From NCBI RefSeq assembly GCF_016406105.1, contig NZ_CP066308.1:72501-136500 (forward strand): a DNA stretch of 64,000 nt. Reading direction: 5' to 3'. Made by a program: the position numbers and the translations under genes. Every line of letters starts with the position of its first letter. Position 1 is the first letter of the stretch. Positions 41,299-51,330 of this stretch are shown in pieces. Origin of the DNA: Brevibacillus composti. GTDB taxonomy: Bacteria > Bacillota > Bacilli > Brevibacillales > Brevibacillaceae. The notes under the pieces were generated by a model. That model worked only from the letters and a program-made list of their open reading frames with translations, did not search any database and was not told where the DNA came from.

Positions 41299-44200
41299 AT
41301 GCAAGTCATCATTAACCCGATGAAACAGGATGCCCATATCGGCACGATTGTAGCCGGATTGGAGACCGGACTGAGCGAACAGCTCGTCTCCGGTCTGGCG
41401 GGCTCCGCACGGCAAGCTTTGATGGTTGCCCTAAGGCAGATGAGCAATCGTCCGATCTGCGTCATTACCCATAACATGTTCCAGGCGCAGAAGGTATATG
41501 AGGACCTCATCGAGCTTGTCCCTGCGGAAGATGTGCTGCTTTATCCCGGGAACGAACTGATTGGGTCGGAGCTGGCTGTTGCCAGTCCCGACATTCTGGC
41601 GCAGCGCATTCACGTGTGCAACCGTTTGGCCAAAGGCTTTACGGGTTTTTTGGTTGTGCCTTATGCCGGTTTGCGCCGTCTGGCGATTCCTCCGCACGTC
41701 TGGAAGGAATCGCAAATCGAGCTGTCGGTCGGGCAAGAGCTGGATATAGACGCGTTTCTGCTGCGATGTATCGAACTCGGATACGAGCGAGTGGATATGG
41801 TGGAAAGGAAAGGCGAGCTGAGCGTTCGTGGCGGCATCGTGGACCTGTATCCGATTGACGCCGAATGGCCGGTCCGCATTGAACTGTTTGATGTAGAAAT
41901 CGACTCGATCCGCAGCTTTGACATGGCGACGCAGCGTTCCCTGGAATCGATCCAAAGCTACACGATCGGACCCGCCAAGGAGATGTTCGCGTCTACCGCG
42001 CTGCTGCAGGAATCATCAGTTCGTCTGGAGCAAAAGCTCGGCGAGACCGTAGCCAAACTGAAGGATGCGGCCGCCAAAGAAAAAGTCGTCGAAAATATCG
42101 GCGGCGACGTGGAGCGGATGAAGCAGGGACAGCGTTTTCCTCATCTGTACTCCTATATTTCCGTGATCTACCCTGAGCAGGATACGCTTTTGTCCTATAT
42201 GCCGCAAGACACGGTTCTGATCGTCGATGAACCGTCTCGCGTCTTGGACACGGCTGCACAGCTTCAAAAGGAAGAGGGAGAATGGCTGACCGGACGGATT
42301 ATGCAAGGAGAGTACATGGCAAATCTGAGCCTGTCCCGCCCGTATGAGGAGATCATCTCTTCCAAACAGCGGCAGATCGTCTATCTGTCGCTATTTCTGC
42401 GCCAGTCCCCCAAAACGCAGCCGCAGAATATCGTCAATCTCACCTGCCGCACGATGCAAAATTTTCACGGCCAGATGAATGTGCTGAAAACGGAGCTGGC
42501 TCGCTGGAAAAAAGCGCAGGACCAGATCGTTTTTGTCGCGGCCGATCTGGAACGAGCAAAAAGATTGGAGCGCGTCCTGCACGACTACGAGATGGAGGCG
42601 GATCTCTTAACCGAAGAGGCGTCGACAGTGCCCCCGGGGCGGCCCACAATCATCCTGGGCAATCTGCAAACAGGCTTCGAACTGCCGCTGAACAAGCTAG
42701 TCGTCATCACGGAGGGCGAGGTCTTTACCGCCAAGCAGCGCAAGGCCCGCAAAGTGCAGCAGACGATGACAAACGCCGAGCGGATCAAGAACTACCTGGA
42801 GCTGAAGCCGGGTGATTACGTCGTCCATATCAACCACGGAATCGGAAAGTATTTAGGGATAGAAACCAAGGAAATACTCGGAATTCACAAAGATTACTTG
42901 CATATTCAATACGCCGGCGGGGACAGCCTGTTTGTGCCGATCGAGCAGATCGATCACGTCCAGAAATACGTGGCCAGCGAGGAAAGCCAGCCCAAGGTGT
43001 ACAGCCTCGGCGGCAGCGAGTGGAAGCGCGTCAAAAACAAAGTCCAGTCCTCCGTAAAAGACATCGCCGAGGACCTGATCAAGCTGTACGCAGCGAGGGA
43101 GGCGGCTGTCGGCCATGCTTTCTCCCGAGATACGGAGGAGCAGCGGGAGTTCGAAGCGATGTTCCCGTACCAGGAAACGCCTGACCAGCTCCGCGCGATC
43201 GCGGAAGTGAAGCAAGACATGGAGAAGAGACGCCCGATGGACCGGCTCGTCTGCGGCGACGTCGGCTACGGCAAGACAGAGGTGGCCATTCGCGCGGCGT
43301 TCAAGGCGGTCATGGAGGGCAAGCAGGTAGCGGTGCTGGTTCCGACGACGATCCTTGCCCAGCAGCACTACGAAACTTTCCGGGAGCGCTTCGCCGATTA
43401 TCCGATCCGAGTAGAGGTACTCAGCCGCTTCCGTTCCCGCAAGGAGCAGAATGCCACGATGAAGGGGCTGAAGGACGGGATTGTCGATGTCGTAATCGGA
43501 ACGCACCGTCTGCTCTCCAAGGATATTCAATTCCGCGATCTCGGCCTGTTGATCGTCGACGAGGAGCAGCGATTCGGGGTCAGCCACAAGGAAAAGCTAA
43601 AGCAATTGAAAACCAATGTGGACGTGCTCACCTTGACGGCGACGCCGATCCCGCGTACCCTGCATATGTCGATGATCGGCGTCCGCGATTTGTCGGTCAT
43701 CGAAACGCCGCCGGAAAACCGCTTCCCGGTGCAGACCTATGTGATGGAGTACAGCCCGGCCTTGGTGCGCGAGGCGATCGAGCGGGAAATGGCCCGAGGC
43801 GGCCAGGTCTTTTTCCTGTACAACCAGGTGCAGGGAATCGAGCAGATGGCGGAACAGATCTCCATGCTGGTGCCGGACGCGCGCATCGCGGTGGCGCACG
43901 GCCAAATGAACGAGAGCGAACTGGAGAGCGTCATCCTGGACTTTTTGGAAGGCAACTACGATGTCCTGGTCAGCACGACCATCATCGAGACAGGGGTGGA
44001 CATCCCCAACGTCAACACGCTGATCATTCACAATGCGGACAAGATGGGGCTGTCCCAGCTCTATCAGCTGCGGGGGCGCGTCGGGCGTTCCAACCGGATT
44101 GCTTACGCGTACTTTACCTATCAGCGGGATAAAGTGCTGACAGAGGTAGCGGAAAAGCGTCTGCAGGCCATCAAGGAATTTACAGAATTGGGCTCCGGTT

Positions 44201-44847
44201 TCAAAATTGCCATGCGCGATTTGTCCATTCGCGGGGCGGGCAATCTGCTGGGGGCGGAGCAGCACGGCTTCATCAACTCGGTCGGTTTTGATTTGTACAG
44301 CCAGATGCTGAAGGACGCGATCGACGAGCTGAAGGGCGAAGTGAAGCAGGAAGCGGCACCTCCTGTGGAAATCAACCTGCAGCTGGATGCGTACCTCCCG
44401 TCTACCTACATTACGGACAGCCGGCAAAAGATCGAGATGTACAAAAAGTTCGTCGCGGTCTCGACGCTGGAGGATGTGGACGATCTCGCGGAGGAGCTGC
44501 TTGACCGCTTCGGGCCTTTGACCAAGCCGGTGGAGAATCTGCTGACGATTTCGCGTCTGCGGGTCTATGCGCTGGAGCATAAGATCACCGAGATCAGCCA
44601 GAAGAATCCGGACGAGATCAAACTCTTCTTGCATCCCAGCCAAAACAACAATATCGACGGGGGCGCGCTGTTTGCGCTTGCCAGCAATTGGAGCAGGCGG
44701 GTCGGCTTGTCAGGTGGACAACAGATCGTGATAACTGTTAAAGTAAAGGGGTTACGGGAAGACGAGGGCGTGCAGCTGGTGGAAAAGCTGCTTCGCCAAT
44801 TTCACATGGTGCGCAAAGACACCAGTACGGAGAGGCCCGTGTCTTGA
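41299..44847 (+). CDS. mfd: Transcription-repair coupling factor Mfd
   Basis: This 1182-residue ATP-dependent translocase removes RNA polymerase stalled at DNA lesions and recruits UvrA. It has an N-terminal UvrB-like region, an RNA-polymerase interaction domain (about 495-560, GDYVVHINHGIGKYLGIETK) and a RecG-like motor. The motor has Walker A CGDVGYGKTE, DEEQ box VDEEQRFGV, TATPIPRTL and QLRGRVGRS. The TRCF C-terminal domain (about 1010-1150) is complete. The start is ATG 41299 after GAGAGGGGA. The gene overlaps no neighbour but ends 35 bp before prsA. Confidence 0.97.
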   Translation: MQVIINPMKQDAHIGTIVAGLETGLSEQLVSGLAGSARQALMVALRQMSNRPICVITHNMFQAQKVYEDLIELVPAEDVLLYPGNELIGSELAVASPDILAQRIHVCNRLAKGFTGFLVVPYAGLRRLAIPPHVWKESQIELSVGQELDIDAFLLRCIELGYERVDMVERKGELSVRGGIVDLYPIDAEWPVRIELFDVEIDSIRSFDMATQRSLESIQSYTIGPAKEMFASTALLQESSVRLEQKLGETVAKLKDAAAKEKVVENIGGDVERMKQGQRFPHLYSYISVIYPEQDTLLSYMPQDTVLIVDEPSRVLDTAAQLQKEEGEWLTGRIMQGEYMANLSLSRPYEEIISSKQRQIVYLSLFLRQSPKTQPQNIVNLTCRTMQNFHGQMNVLKTELARWKKAQDQIVFVAADLERAKRLERVLHDYEMEADLLTEEASTVPPGRPTIILGNLQTGFELPLNKLVVITEGEVFTAKQRKARKVQQTMTNAERIKNYLELKPGDYVVHINHGIGKYLGIETKEILGIHKDYLHIQYAGGDSLFVPIEQIDHVQKYVASEESQPKVYSLGGSEWKRVKNKVQSSVKDIAEDLIKLYAAREAAVGHAFSRDTEEQREFEAMFPYQETPDQLRAIAEVKQDMEKRRPMDRLVCGDVGYGKTEVAIRAAFKAVMEGKQVAVLVPTTILAQQHYETFRERFADYPIRVEVLSRFRSRKEQNATMKGLKDGIVDVVIGTHRLLSKDIQFRDLGLLIVDEEQRFGVSHKEKLKQLKTNVDVLTLTATPIPRTLHMSMIGVRDLSVIETPPENRFPVQTYVMEYSPALVREAIEREMARGGQVFFLYNQVQGIEQMAEQISMLVPDARIAVAHGQMNESELESVILDFLEGNYDVLVSTTIIETGVDIPNVNTLIIHNADKMGLSQLYQLRGRVGRSNRIAYAYFTYQRDKVLTEVAEKRLQAIKEFTELGSGFKIAMRDLSIRGAGNLLGAEQHGFINSVGFDLYSQMLKDAIDELKGEVKQEAAPPVEINLQLDAYLPSTYITDSRQKIEMYKKFVAVSTLEDVDDLAEELLDRFGPLTKPVENLLTISRLRVYALEHKITEISQKNPDEIKLFLHPSQNNNIDGGALFALASNWSRRVGLSGGQQIVITVKVKGLREDEGVQLVEKLLRQFHMVRKDTSTERPVS

Positions 44848-44882
44848 GAAAGCCACGGGTTTCCGAGAAGGGAGATCCACAA

Positions 44883-45959
44883 ATGATGAAACGATCTGTT
44901 GCTTTGTTGTCTTCAGCAGTGCTGGCCGTGTCCCTTTTGACCGGTTGCGGCGGAGCGGCGGGTAAGGACTCCGCGGCTAAGCCTGCTGACCAGACCCAGC
45001 CCGCGCAAAACGGCGAACAGGCCACGCAGCCTGATGATGTGTTGGACCAATTTAAAAAACTGAATCTGCCGTATACGGTCGATCCCAAAACGGTTCTGGT
45101 GGAATACCAGGACGGCAGTTTGACGGCGCAAGAGTTCGAGACATTCCTGCGCGTCATCAATTTCTTGAACCCCATGCAAGGAGCGATGATCGAAAGCATT
45201 GACCAGGAGTCGCTGAAAATCTTTGCACGGGAGTACACCGCTACCAAGATCCTGGCCGCCCGCGCAGCAGATGAGGCGACCCAGAAGGAATCTCAGGAGC
45301 TGGCCGAGAAAACCTTTGAAAACATCAAGGGACAGTACATGGGCTTGCTTGGCAAGGACCCGTCCAAATTTGAGCAACTGTTGAAAAACCAGGAGTTGGA
45401 TCAACAAACGATCATCGAGCAGATGGTGTTGATCAACAAGTCGATGGCGGTCCTGAAAAAGGACATTAACGACGCGGAGCTGAAAAAGACATACGAGGGC
45501 TTGGATAAAGCATCGATTACCGTCGCCTCCGTTCGCCACATTCTGGTTTCGTTTGAAAAGCACAACAACAAGCCTGAGGAAGCGCTGAAAGTAGCCAACG
45601 ACCTCGTAGCCCGCCTGAAAAAAGGGGAAGACTTTGCGAAACTGGCGACAGAAAACACGGATGATCCGGGGAGCAAGGAATCCGGCGGTCTGTACGCGGA
45701 TGCGGACGTCAGCCAGTGGGTGCCCGAATTCCAGGATGCAGCTATGAAGCTCGCGCTGAATGAAATCAGCGAGCCTGTCAAGACGGAGTACGGCTATCAC
45801 ATCATGCGCGTGGAAAGCCGCAAAGAAAAAACGTTTGAAGAAATGAAAGCGCAGCTGGAAAATCAGGCGCTGGAGCAGAAATACGATCATTTTAATAAGG
45901 TAGAGCTGGACAAGCTCATCACGAAATACAACATTCCGGAAACCAAACCAGCTTCATAA
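44883..45959 (+). CDS. prsA: PrsA-type foldase lipoprotein
   Basis: This 358-residue lipoprotein has a signal peptide ending in lipobox LTGC (Cys22). A SurA-N-like helical region (about 55-215) and a PpiC parvulin domain (about 220-315: ASVRHILVSFEKHNNKPEEA and EYGYHIMRVESR) follow. It would sit on the outer face of the membrane and help secreted proteins fold. ATG 44883 (or the next codon, 44886) follows AAGGGAG. In Bacillus subtilis no prsA follows mfd, but such a gene at this place is common in other sporeformers. Confidence 0.92.
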   Translation: MMKRSVALLSSAVLAVSLLTGCGGAAGKDSAAKPADQTQPAQNGEQATQPDDVLDQFKKLNLPYTVDPKTVLVEYQDGSLTAQEFETFLRVINFLNPMQGAMIESIDQESLKIFAREYTATKILAARAADEATQKESQELAEKTFENIKGQYMGLLGKDPSKFEQLLKNQELDQQTIIEQMVLINKSMAVLKKDINDAELKKTYEGLDKASITVASVRHILVSFEKHNNKPEEALKVANDLVARLKKGEDFAKLATENTDDPGSKESGGLYADADVSQWVPEFQDAAMKLALNEISEPVKTEYGYHIMRVESRKEKTFEEMKAQLENQALEQKYDHFNKVELDKLITKYNIPETKPAS

Positions 45960-45968
45960 TGACGGAGG

Positions 45969-45998
45969 AAAAACAGGGACAGCCGTTCCCTGTTTTTT
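45969..45998 (+). terminator. prsA terminator
   Basis: AAACAGGGA pairs with TCCCTGTTT around a 7-nt loop, T6. Confidence 0.88.
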
Positions 45999-46007
45999 CG
46001 TTTTCTC

Positions 46008-46036
46008 GCATATATTTGAAGCGGGAGTGAATACTA
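46008..46036 (+). promoter_or_regulatory. Candidate sigma-G promoter of spoVT
   Basis: GCATAT (46008-46013), 16 nt, AATACTA (46030-46036) resembles the sigma-G pattern. spoVT is a sigma-G gene in Bacillus subtilis. It overlaps an inverted repeat, GAGTGA/TCACTC (46025-46045). Confidence 0.4.
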
Positions 46037-46189
46037 TAGTCACTCGCTACCGCCCGGGGGAGAGTAACAGAAACAGTTGGAAAATGTTGCTGCCGACAAT
46101 CCGTAGTGAAAATGAGAATCTGAGGAAAAAATACAGGTAACCACCAACCCATTCACAACCCACTTCTCAGGAAAGCGAGGCAACATGAC

Positions 46190-46732
46190 ATGAAAGCAAC
46201 AGGTATTGTTCGTCGCATTGACGACCTCGGCCGGGTCGTGATTCCAAAGGAAATCCGTCGTACGCTGCGCATTCGTGAAGGCGACCCACTGGAGATTTTT
46301 GTAGACCGCGATGGGGAAGTCATCCTGAAAAAGTATTCTCCAATTGGGGAGCTGGGTGATTTCGCCAAGGAATATGCCGACTCTCTCTACGAGAGCCTGA
46401 ATCATATCGTTCTGATCTCGGATCGCGACACCATCATCGCCGTATCGGGAGCATCCAAGAAGGAGTACATGGAAAAATCGATCGGCAGCATCGTGGAGAA
46501 AAGCCTGGAGGAGAGAAAGACGCGACTGGAGAAAAATACGGGAACCTATGAGATCTGTCGCGATCTAAACGAAACGTACGGCTCGTTTGTCGTCGCCCCG
46601 ATCGTCGCTGGCGGCGATCCGATCGGCTCCGTGATTCTTGTGACCAAAAATGAATCGACAAAAATGGGCGACTTGGAAACAAAGATGGCAGAGACAGCAG
46701 CAGGCTTCCTCGCCAAACAGATGGAGCAATAG
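46190..46732 (+). CDS. spoVT: Stage V sporulation regulator SpoVT
   Basis: This 180-residue protein has an N-terminal AbrB-like swapped-hairpin domain (ATGIVRRIDDLGRVVIPKEI) and a C-terminal GAF-like domain (about 55-175). SpoVT tunes sigma-G-dependent forespore genes. Length and sequence agree with Bacillus SpoVT. It lies between prsA and yabM and has a long AT-rich leader with a sigma-G-like promoter. Confidence 0.95.
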   Translation: MKATGIVRRIDDLGRVVIPKEIRRTLRIREGDPLEIFVDRDGEVILKKYSPIGELGDFAKEYADSLYESLNHIVLISDRDTIIAVSGASKKEYMEKSIGSIVEKSLEERKTRLEKNTGTYEICRDLNETYGSFVVAPIVAGGDPIGSVILVTKNESTKMGDLETKMAETAAGFLAKQMEQ

Positions 46733-46890
46733 GATTTGAGCGAAACAGCCTCGATTGGAGGGGCTGTTTTTTTTCTTTTAAAAAAAGTGGGGGGATGCCT
46801 ACGGAGATGAGCATCGCTTGTTTTTGGGTGCCCTTTCGGTTGTGGTATAATGTACGCAGTTTGTGGTTGGAGAGGAGATATTTCACACAC

Positions 46891-48525
46891 ATGGCTAGGG
46901 AAAAGGCATCCGTACAATTTGTGAAAGGCGCCGCCATTCTGGGGGCGGCCGGTCTTGTCTCCAAGCTCCTCGGTGCGGTCTACCGAATCCCGTACCAAAA
47001 TATCGCTGGTGACATCGGCCTGTACGTATATATGCAGGTTTACCCGCTTTATTCAACCCTGCTGATTTTGGCCACAGCGGGCTTTCCTATCGCGATTTCC
47101 AAAATCATCTCCGAGCGGATTGCGGTGGGTGATGCGGCCGGAGCACGCAAGGCGTTTCGCGTAGCGAGCATGACCCTCGCGGTGCTCGGGCTCTTTTTCT
47201 TTCTGTTCCTCTACGGTGGGGCCACCGTGATTGCCCGGTCCATGGGCGACGAGCAGTTGGCCATGCCGCTGCGGGCTGTAGCCTGGTCGCTTTTGCTCGT
47301 GCCGATGGTGGCCATCCTGCGCGGCTATTTTCAAGGCCATCAAAACATGATGCCGACCGGTGTCTCGCAGGTCATGGAGCAGCTCATTCGGGTGGTCTTT
47401 ATCCTGATTGCCGCCTGGTGGGCGATGAGTGCCTATCAGGACGCCTATTTGGCGGGGACCGGCGCGGTATTTGCCGCCTTTCCGGGAGCGGTGACCGCGA
47501 TTCTGGTGCTCCTCTGGTATTGGAAAAAAACCAAGCAGTCGCAGCAGCTGCAGGGTGAAGAGGGGGAGGCGGCCACATCGTCCACCTGGTCCAATCGCCA
47601 AGTGCTGCGCAGCTTGCTGTTTTACGCGCTGCCCATCTGTATGGGCGCATTGGTGCTTCCCCTGATTCCCTTGGTCGACTCGATGACCGTCGTCAACATG
47701 CTGCAGTGGAGCGGGATGGATGAGGAAGCGGCCAAATTGTTCAAAGGGGCATTTGACCGCAGTCAGCCTCTGATCCAATTCGGTACGTTCTTTGCGACTT
47801 CGCTGTCGCTCGCGCTCGTCCCGGCGATCAGCGAGGCGGTCGCGCAGCGGCAGCAGCGTGTGATTGAAGGCAGGACAGAAGTGGCGATCCGGCTTACCTT
47901 TTTGCTCGGGCTGCCTGCTTCCTTCGGCCTCGCGCTCCTCGCCGAGCCGGTCAATGTCATGCTCTATGGGGATGATAAAGGAACCCAGGCACTGGCTATC
48001 CAATCCTTCACGATTCTGTTTGCCACACTGAGCATTGCCAGCGCGGGCATTTTGCAGGGGCTGGGACGCGTGATGAGACCGGCCCGCAATCTGTTTATCG
48101 GCGTTTTGTTTAAGCTGATCCTCAATCTGGCGCTGGTGCCCGTCTGGGGAATCTCCGGTGCTGCAGTCGCGACAGTGCTGTCTTATCTGATCGCGATGGG
48201 GCTGAACGTACTGGCCGTGCAGAAATACACCGGTGCCCGTCTGGGACTGAAGCAGATTGCCTGGAAGCCGTTTTTATCCGTCAGCATCATGGGCGTCGTC
48301 GTACTGATTGTGGAAGGGGGCATGCTGTTGCTGCTCCAAGGTACGCTCGCATCGACGCGGCTGCTTCATACGGTGGTTGGCCTGGTATCGGTAGGAGCCG
48401 GAGGTGCTGTCTATCTGGTCGCCCTGCTGAAAACGGGCGGTTTGACGGCAGCGGATATTCGCTTTCTGCCAAAGGGGGAGCGGATCGCCTCTTTCCTTCA
48501 TCGGATGAAATTGCTCCGTACATAA
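46891..48525 (+). CDS. yabM: SpoVB/YabM-type polysaccharide flippase (MOP superfamily)
   Basis: This 544-residue integral membrane protein has about 14 helices and the MOP/MurJ-like opening FVKGAAILGAAGLVSKLLGA, then YRIPYQNIAGDIGLYVY. Members flip lipid-linked wall precursors. Bacillus YabM and SpoVB are paralogues in this group, and the exact substrate is not settled. I start at ATG 46891. Longer in-frame starts cross the TATAAT -10 at 46846-46851. It precedes mazG, as yabM does in Bacillus. Confidence 0.9.
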   Translation: MAREKASVQFVKGAAILGAAGLVSKLLGAVYRIPYQNIAGDIGLYVYMQVYPLYSTLLILATAGFPIAISKIISERIAVGDAAGARKAFRVASMTLAVLGLFFFLFLYGGATVIARSMGDEQLAMPLRAVAWSLLLVPMVAILRGYFQGHQNMMPTGVSQVMEQLIRVVFILIAAWWAMSAYQDAYLAGTGAVFAAFPGAVTAILVLLWYWKKTKQSQQLQGEEGEAATSSTWSNRQVLRSLLFYALPICMGALVLPLIPLVDSMTVVNMLQWSGMDEEAAKLFKGAFDRSQPLIQFGTFFATSLSLALVPAISEAVAQRQQRVIEGRTEVAIRLTFLLGLPASFGLALLAEPVNVMLYGDDKGTQALAIQSFTILFATLSIASAGILQGLGRVMRPARNLFIGVLFKLILNLALVPVWGISGAAVATVLSYLIAMGLNVLAVQKYTGARLGLKQIAWKPFLSVSIMGVVVLIVEGGMLLLLQGTLASTRLLHTVVGLVSVGAGGAVYLVALLKTGGLTAADIRFLPKGERIASFLHRMKLLRT

Positions 48526-48582
48526 GTGAGGGGAAAAGGAATGCCGCGACCCGAAAAGCAATGAAATAAGGAGGCATGGCGC

Positions 48583-50055
48583 TTGACTGATACAAAAGGC
48601 AAAATAACCGTCCTGGGTCTGGGGGCGGGGGATCTGGACCAGTTGCCGTACGGACTGTACCGCACACTGACAGGTACGGGTCACTTGTATTTGCGTACAC
48701 GTGAACATCCGGTTGTGTCCCAATTGGCCCAGGAGATTTCCTACACGGCTTTTGACGAGATCTACGAGCGGCACGACAGCTTTGACGACGTCTATGCCGA
48801 AATCACAGATACGCTGCTGGCCAAAGCCCTGCAGGAGCGGGCGATTGTCTACGCGGTGCCGGGCCATCCGCTGGTAGCCGAGCGGACGGTCCAGCTGCTG
48901 CTGCAGGAGGGACCCAAGCGAGGAGTCGAGATCGAGATCGGGGGCGGGCAAAGCTTCATAGACCCGCTGTTTGCCCGTTTGCGGATCGACCCCATCGAAG
49001 GATTTGCGCTCCTCGACGGCACGGCATTCAAAGCGGATCAGGTGCATCCGGGGATGCATACCATCATTGCCCAGGTGTATGATGCCCGGGTCGCCTCCGA
49101 GGTAAAGCTGACGCTGATGGAGGTCTTGCCGGACGAACATCCCGTGACCGTGGCGACTGCCGTGGGTGTCACCGGGCAGGAGCGGATTACGACGGCGCCT
49201 CTGTACGAACTGGATCATCAGGATCACTTCGGCAACCTGACGCTGGTCTATGTGCCGCCAGCCCAGGAAGAGCGCGTCCGGTACCGGCAGTTCTCCTATC
49301 TGAAAGAGATTGTGGCCATATTGCGCAGTCCGGAGGGGTGCCCGTGGGATCGGGAGCAAACCCACCAGAGCATCCGCAAAAATCTGATCGAAGAAACCTA
49401 CGAGGTCCTGGAGACGATTGACGACGAGGACCCGGATGCGATGTGCGAGGAGCTGGGCGACCTGCTCATGCAGATCATGCTCCACTCGCAGATGGCGGCA
49501 GAAGACGGCTATTTCACCGTCGACGATGTCGTGGCGGGCCTAAGTGAAAAGCTGATCCGCCGTCACCCGCATGTCTTCGGCGAGAAAAGCGCGGAGGATG
49601 CAGGCGAAGCCCTGGCCAACTGGCAGGAGATCAAGGCCCAGGAAAAGGCAGCCAAGGGGATCGACCCCGAGCGGCAGTCCAAGCTGGCGGGAATCCCCCG
49701 CGATTTGCCCGCTCTCATGTACGCCTACAAGCTGCAGAAAAAAGCGGCTCACGTCGGTTTTGACTGGGAGAACATCGAGGATGTCTACAAAAAGATCGAC
49801 GAGGAGTACCAGGAGCTGCGAGAGGCGGCAGAAGATGAACGGGCCGGCGAACTGGGGGATTTGCTCTTTGCGGTCGTCAATCTGGCCCGCTTCCTGAAGA
49901 TCGATCCGGAGGAAGCCCTGGCCCTGACAAATCGAAAATTTACCAAACGCTTTGCCTATATCGAGCAGAAGCTGCAGGAAGCAGGCCGCAGCTTCGATGA
50001 GACCAATCTGGAAGAGATGGATCAATGGTGGGAAGAGGCAAAGCGGCACGGATGA
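48583..50055 (+). CDS. mazG: Tetrapyrrole methylase-MazG fusion (YabN)
   Basis: This 490-residue protein fuses an N-terminal tetrapyrrole-methylase-like domain (about 5-225, ITVLGLGAGDLDQLPYG) with a full MazG nucleotide pyrophosphohydrolase of two repeats (about 240-480). The catalytic helices contain LIEETYEVLETIDDEDP and EELGDLLMQI. MazG hydrolyses NTPs to NMPs. The methylase domain's substrate is unknown. The start is TTG 48583 after AAGGAGG. It is followed 14 bp later by rqcP. Confidence 0.94.
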   Translation: MTDTKGKITVLGLGAGDLDQLPYGLYRTLTGTGHLYLRTREHPVVSQLAQEISYTAFDEIYERHDSFDDVYAEITDTLLAKALQERAIVYAVPGHPLVAERTVQLLLQEGPKRGVEIEIGGGQSFIDPLFARLRIDPIEGFALLDGTAFKADQVHPGMHTIIAQVYDARVASEVKLTLMEVLPDEHPVTVATAVGVTGQERITTAPLYELDHQDHFGNLTLVYVPPAQEERVRYRQFSYLKEIVAILRSPEGCPWDREQTHQSIRKNLIEETYEVLETIDDEDPDAMCEELGDLLMQIMLHSQMAAEDGYFTVDDVVAGLSEKLIRRHPHVFGEKSAEDAGEALANWQEIKAQEKAAKGIDPERQSKLAGIPRDLPALMYAYKLQKKAAHVGFDWENIEDVYKKIDEEYQELREAAEDERAGELGDLLFAVVNLARFLKIDPEEALALTNRKFTKRFAYIEQKLQEAGRSFDETNLEEMDQWWEEAKRHG

Positions 50056-50069
50056 GGAGAGGATAGAGG

Positions 50070-50366
50070 ATGAGACTGGACAAGTATCTCAAAGTATCGC
50101 GTCTGATCAAGCGGCGGACATTGGCAAAAGAAGTATGCGATCAGAGCCGGGTGCACATCAACGATCGTCCGGCAAAGGCGTCCAGCAGCGTGAAAATCGG
50201 CGATACGCTCGCCATCCGCTTCGGCCAGAAGATCGTTACGGTCAAAGTGGAGGACATCAAGGAAAATCCGCGCAAGGAAGAGGCGGCTTCGCTCTACTCG
50301 GTGATCGGCGAAGTGCCGGTGCCGCGCGATGAAAAAGAGGAAAACGAATATCTCAAGGGAGTGTAG
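50070..50366 (+). CDS. rqcP: S4-domain ribosome quality-control factor RqcP (YabO)
   Basis: This 98-residue S4 RNA-binding protein (MRLDKYLKVSRLIKRRTLAK) matches YabO/RqcP. In Bacillus subtilis it works with RqcH to add poly-alanine tails to stalled nascent chains on 50S subunits. Its C-terminal half (SLYSVIGEVPVPRDEKEENE) is characteristic. It follows mazG by 14 bp and ends at a terminator. Confidence 0.94.
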   Translation: MRLDKYLKVSRLIKRRTLAKEVCDQSRVHINDRPAKASSSVKIGDTLAIRFGQKIVTVKVEDIKENPRKEEAASLYSVIGEVPVPRDEKEENEYLKGV

Positions 50367-50394
50367 CCTGCAAGGGGGCTGCCATTTCCCGGAA

Positions 50395-50434
50395 AAGAGG
50401 GGTGTCTGGCAAAACAGATGCCCTTCTTTTTTAG
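50395..50434 (+). terminator. mazG-rqcP terminator
   Basis: AAGAGGGGTGTCTG pairs with CAGATGCCCTTCTT (G-U pairs included) around GCAAAA, with T5. Confidence 0.82.
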
Positions 50435-50444
50435 GTGCCAGTAT

Positions 50445-50474
50445 TTGACAAAGATTCTCCTCACTCCGTATAGT
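50445..50474 (+). promoter_or_regulatory. Sigma-A promoter of the TPR gene
   Basis: TTGACA (50445-50450), 18 nt, TATAGT (50469-50474). It predicts transcription from about 50481. Confidence 0.65.
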
Positions 50475-50516
50475 TAGATGAGGAAAGAAGGATTTGTCGG
50501 ACAAAGGGATGAGATT

Positions 50517-51191
50517 GTGGGAAAAATCATGTTGTTTTCACTGTTGTGGTGGATCGTGGGCAACCCGTTTGTAGCGCTGCTGATCCTCCTGATTATTCTG
50601 TACGTGCTGGATCTTCGCTTCGTCCGCCTGCTGCCCGATGTGACCAAACCGTTTCGGCGCAATCGCCGAATCGCCGCATTGCGCCGCGAGCTGAGCGTAA
50701 ACAAGCATGATACTGGTGCCAAGGTAGAGCTGGCCCGCTTGCTGATGGAAAAAGGGGACTATCCGGGTGCTCTGTCCTACCTCGATGAAGTGGCGCCGGT
50801 CATGGAAGACTCAGCGGAGGTCATCAGCGACCGCGGGATCAGCCTCTTGAAGACCGGCCGCTTGGAAGAAGGGGAAGAGCTGCTGCAAAAAGCGCTGAAG
50901 ATCAACCCGCGGGTAAAATACGGCGAGCCTTATCTCCGGCTGGGCGAGGCCTATGCCAAGCAGAATCAGACGGAAAAAGCACTGGCCTATCTGCAGGAGC
51001 TGGCGGGGATGCAGACCTCTTCGGCAGAGGTGTACTACAAGCTGGGCGAACTCTACATGCAGATGGGGCAGACAGAAAAAGCCCGCGAGGCTTATCGGGA
51101 AGCGCTGGACGTATACCGGGCGCTGCCCAAATACAAGCGGCGGACGGAGAGGCGCTGGGCCTTGCTGTCGTGGCCGAAAAGCAAAGGGTAG
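50517..51191 (+). CDS. Membrane-anchored TPR protein
   Basis: This protein of about 224 residues has a hydrophobic N-terminal segment (about 5-30, FSLLWWIVGNPFVALLILLIILYV) that anchors it, then a basic stretch (RRNRRIAALRRE). At least three tetratricopeptide repeats follow (about 70-210), including VKYGEPYLRLGEAYAKQNQTEK-type and EVYYKLGELYMQMGQTEKAR units. TPRs mediate protein contacts. Its partner is unknown. I choose GTG 50517 after AAAGGGA. The in-frame ATG at 50478 lies almost on the transcription start. It sits between rqcP and the large secreted protein. Confidence 0.85.
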   Translation: MGKIMLFSLLWWIVGNPFVALLILLIILYVLDLRFVRLLPDVTKPFRRNRRIAALRRELSVNKHDTGAKVELARLLMEKGDYPGALSYLDEVAPVMEDSAEVISDRGISLLKTGRLEEGEELLQKALKINPRVKYGEPYLRLGEAYAKQNQTEKALAYLQELAGMQTSSAEVYYKLGELYMQMGQTEKAREAYREALDVYRALPKYKRRTERRWALLSWPKSKG

Positions 51192-51235
51192 AGACGCGTT
51201 AAGCCGAACTGTCCCTGCATCGATTTGTCATACCT

Positions 51236-51268
51236 GACTGCCCTGGGCCGGCAGTCTTTTTTTTTTTC
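51236..51268 (+). terminator. Terminator after the TPR gene
   Basis: GACTGCC pairs with GGCAGTC around a 7-nt loop, with a run of about 12 T. Confidence 0.85.
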
Positions 51269-51330
51269 GAAAAAAACGATGGTGAGCGGGGGATTTGACG
51301 CGAGCAGGAGGAGCGGTCTTTCGGGCACGA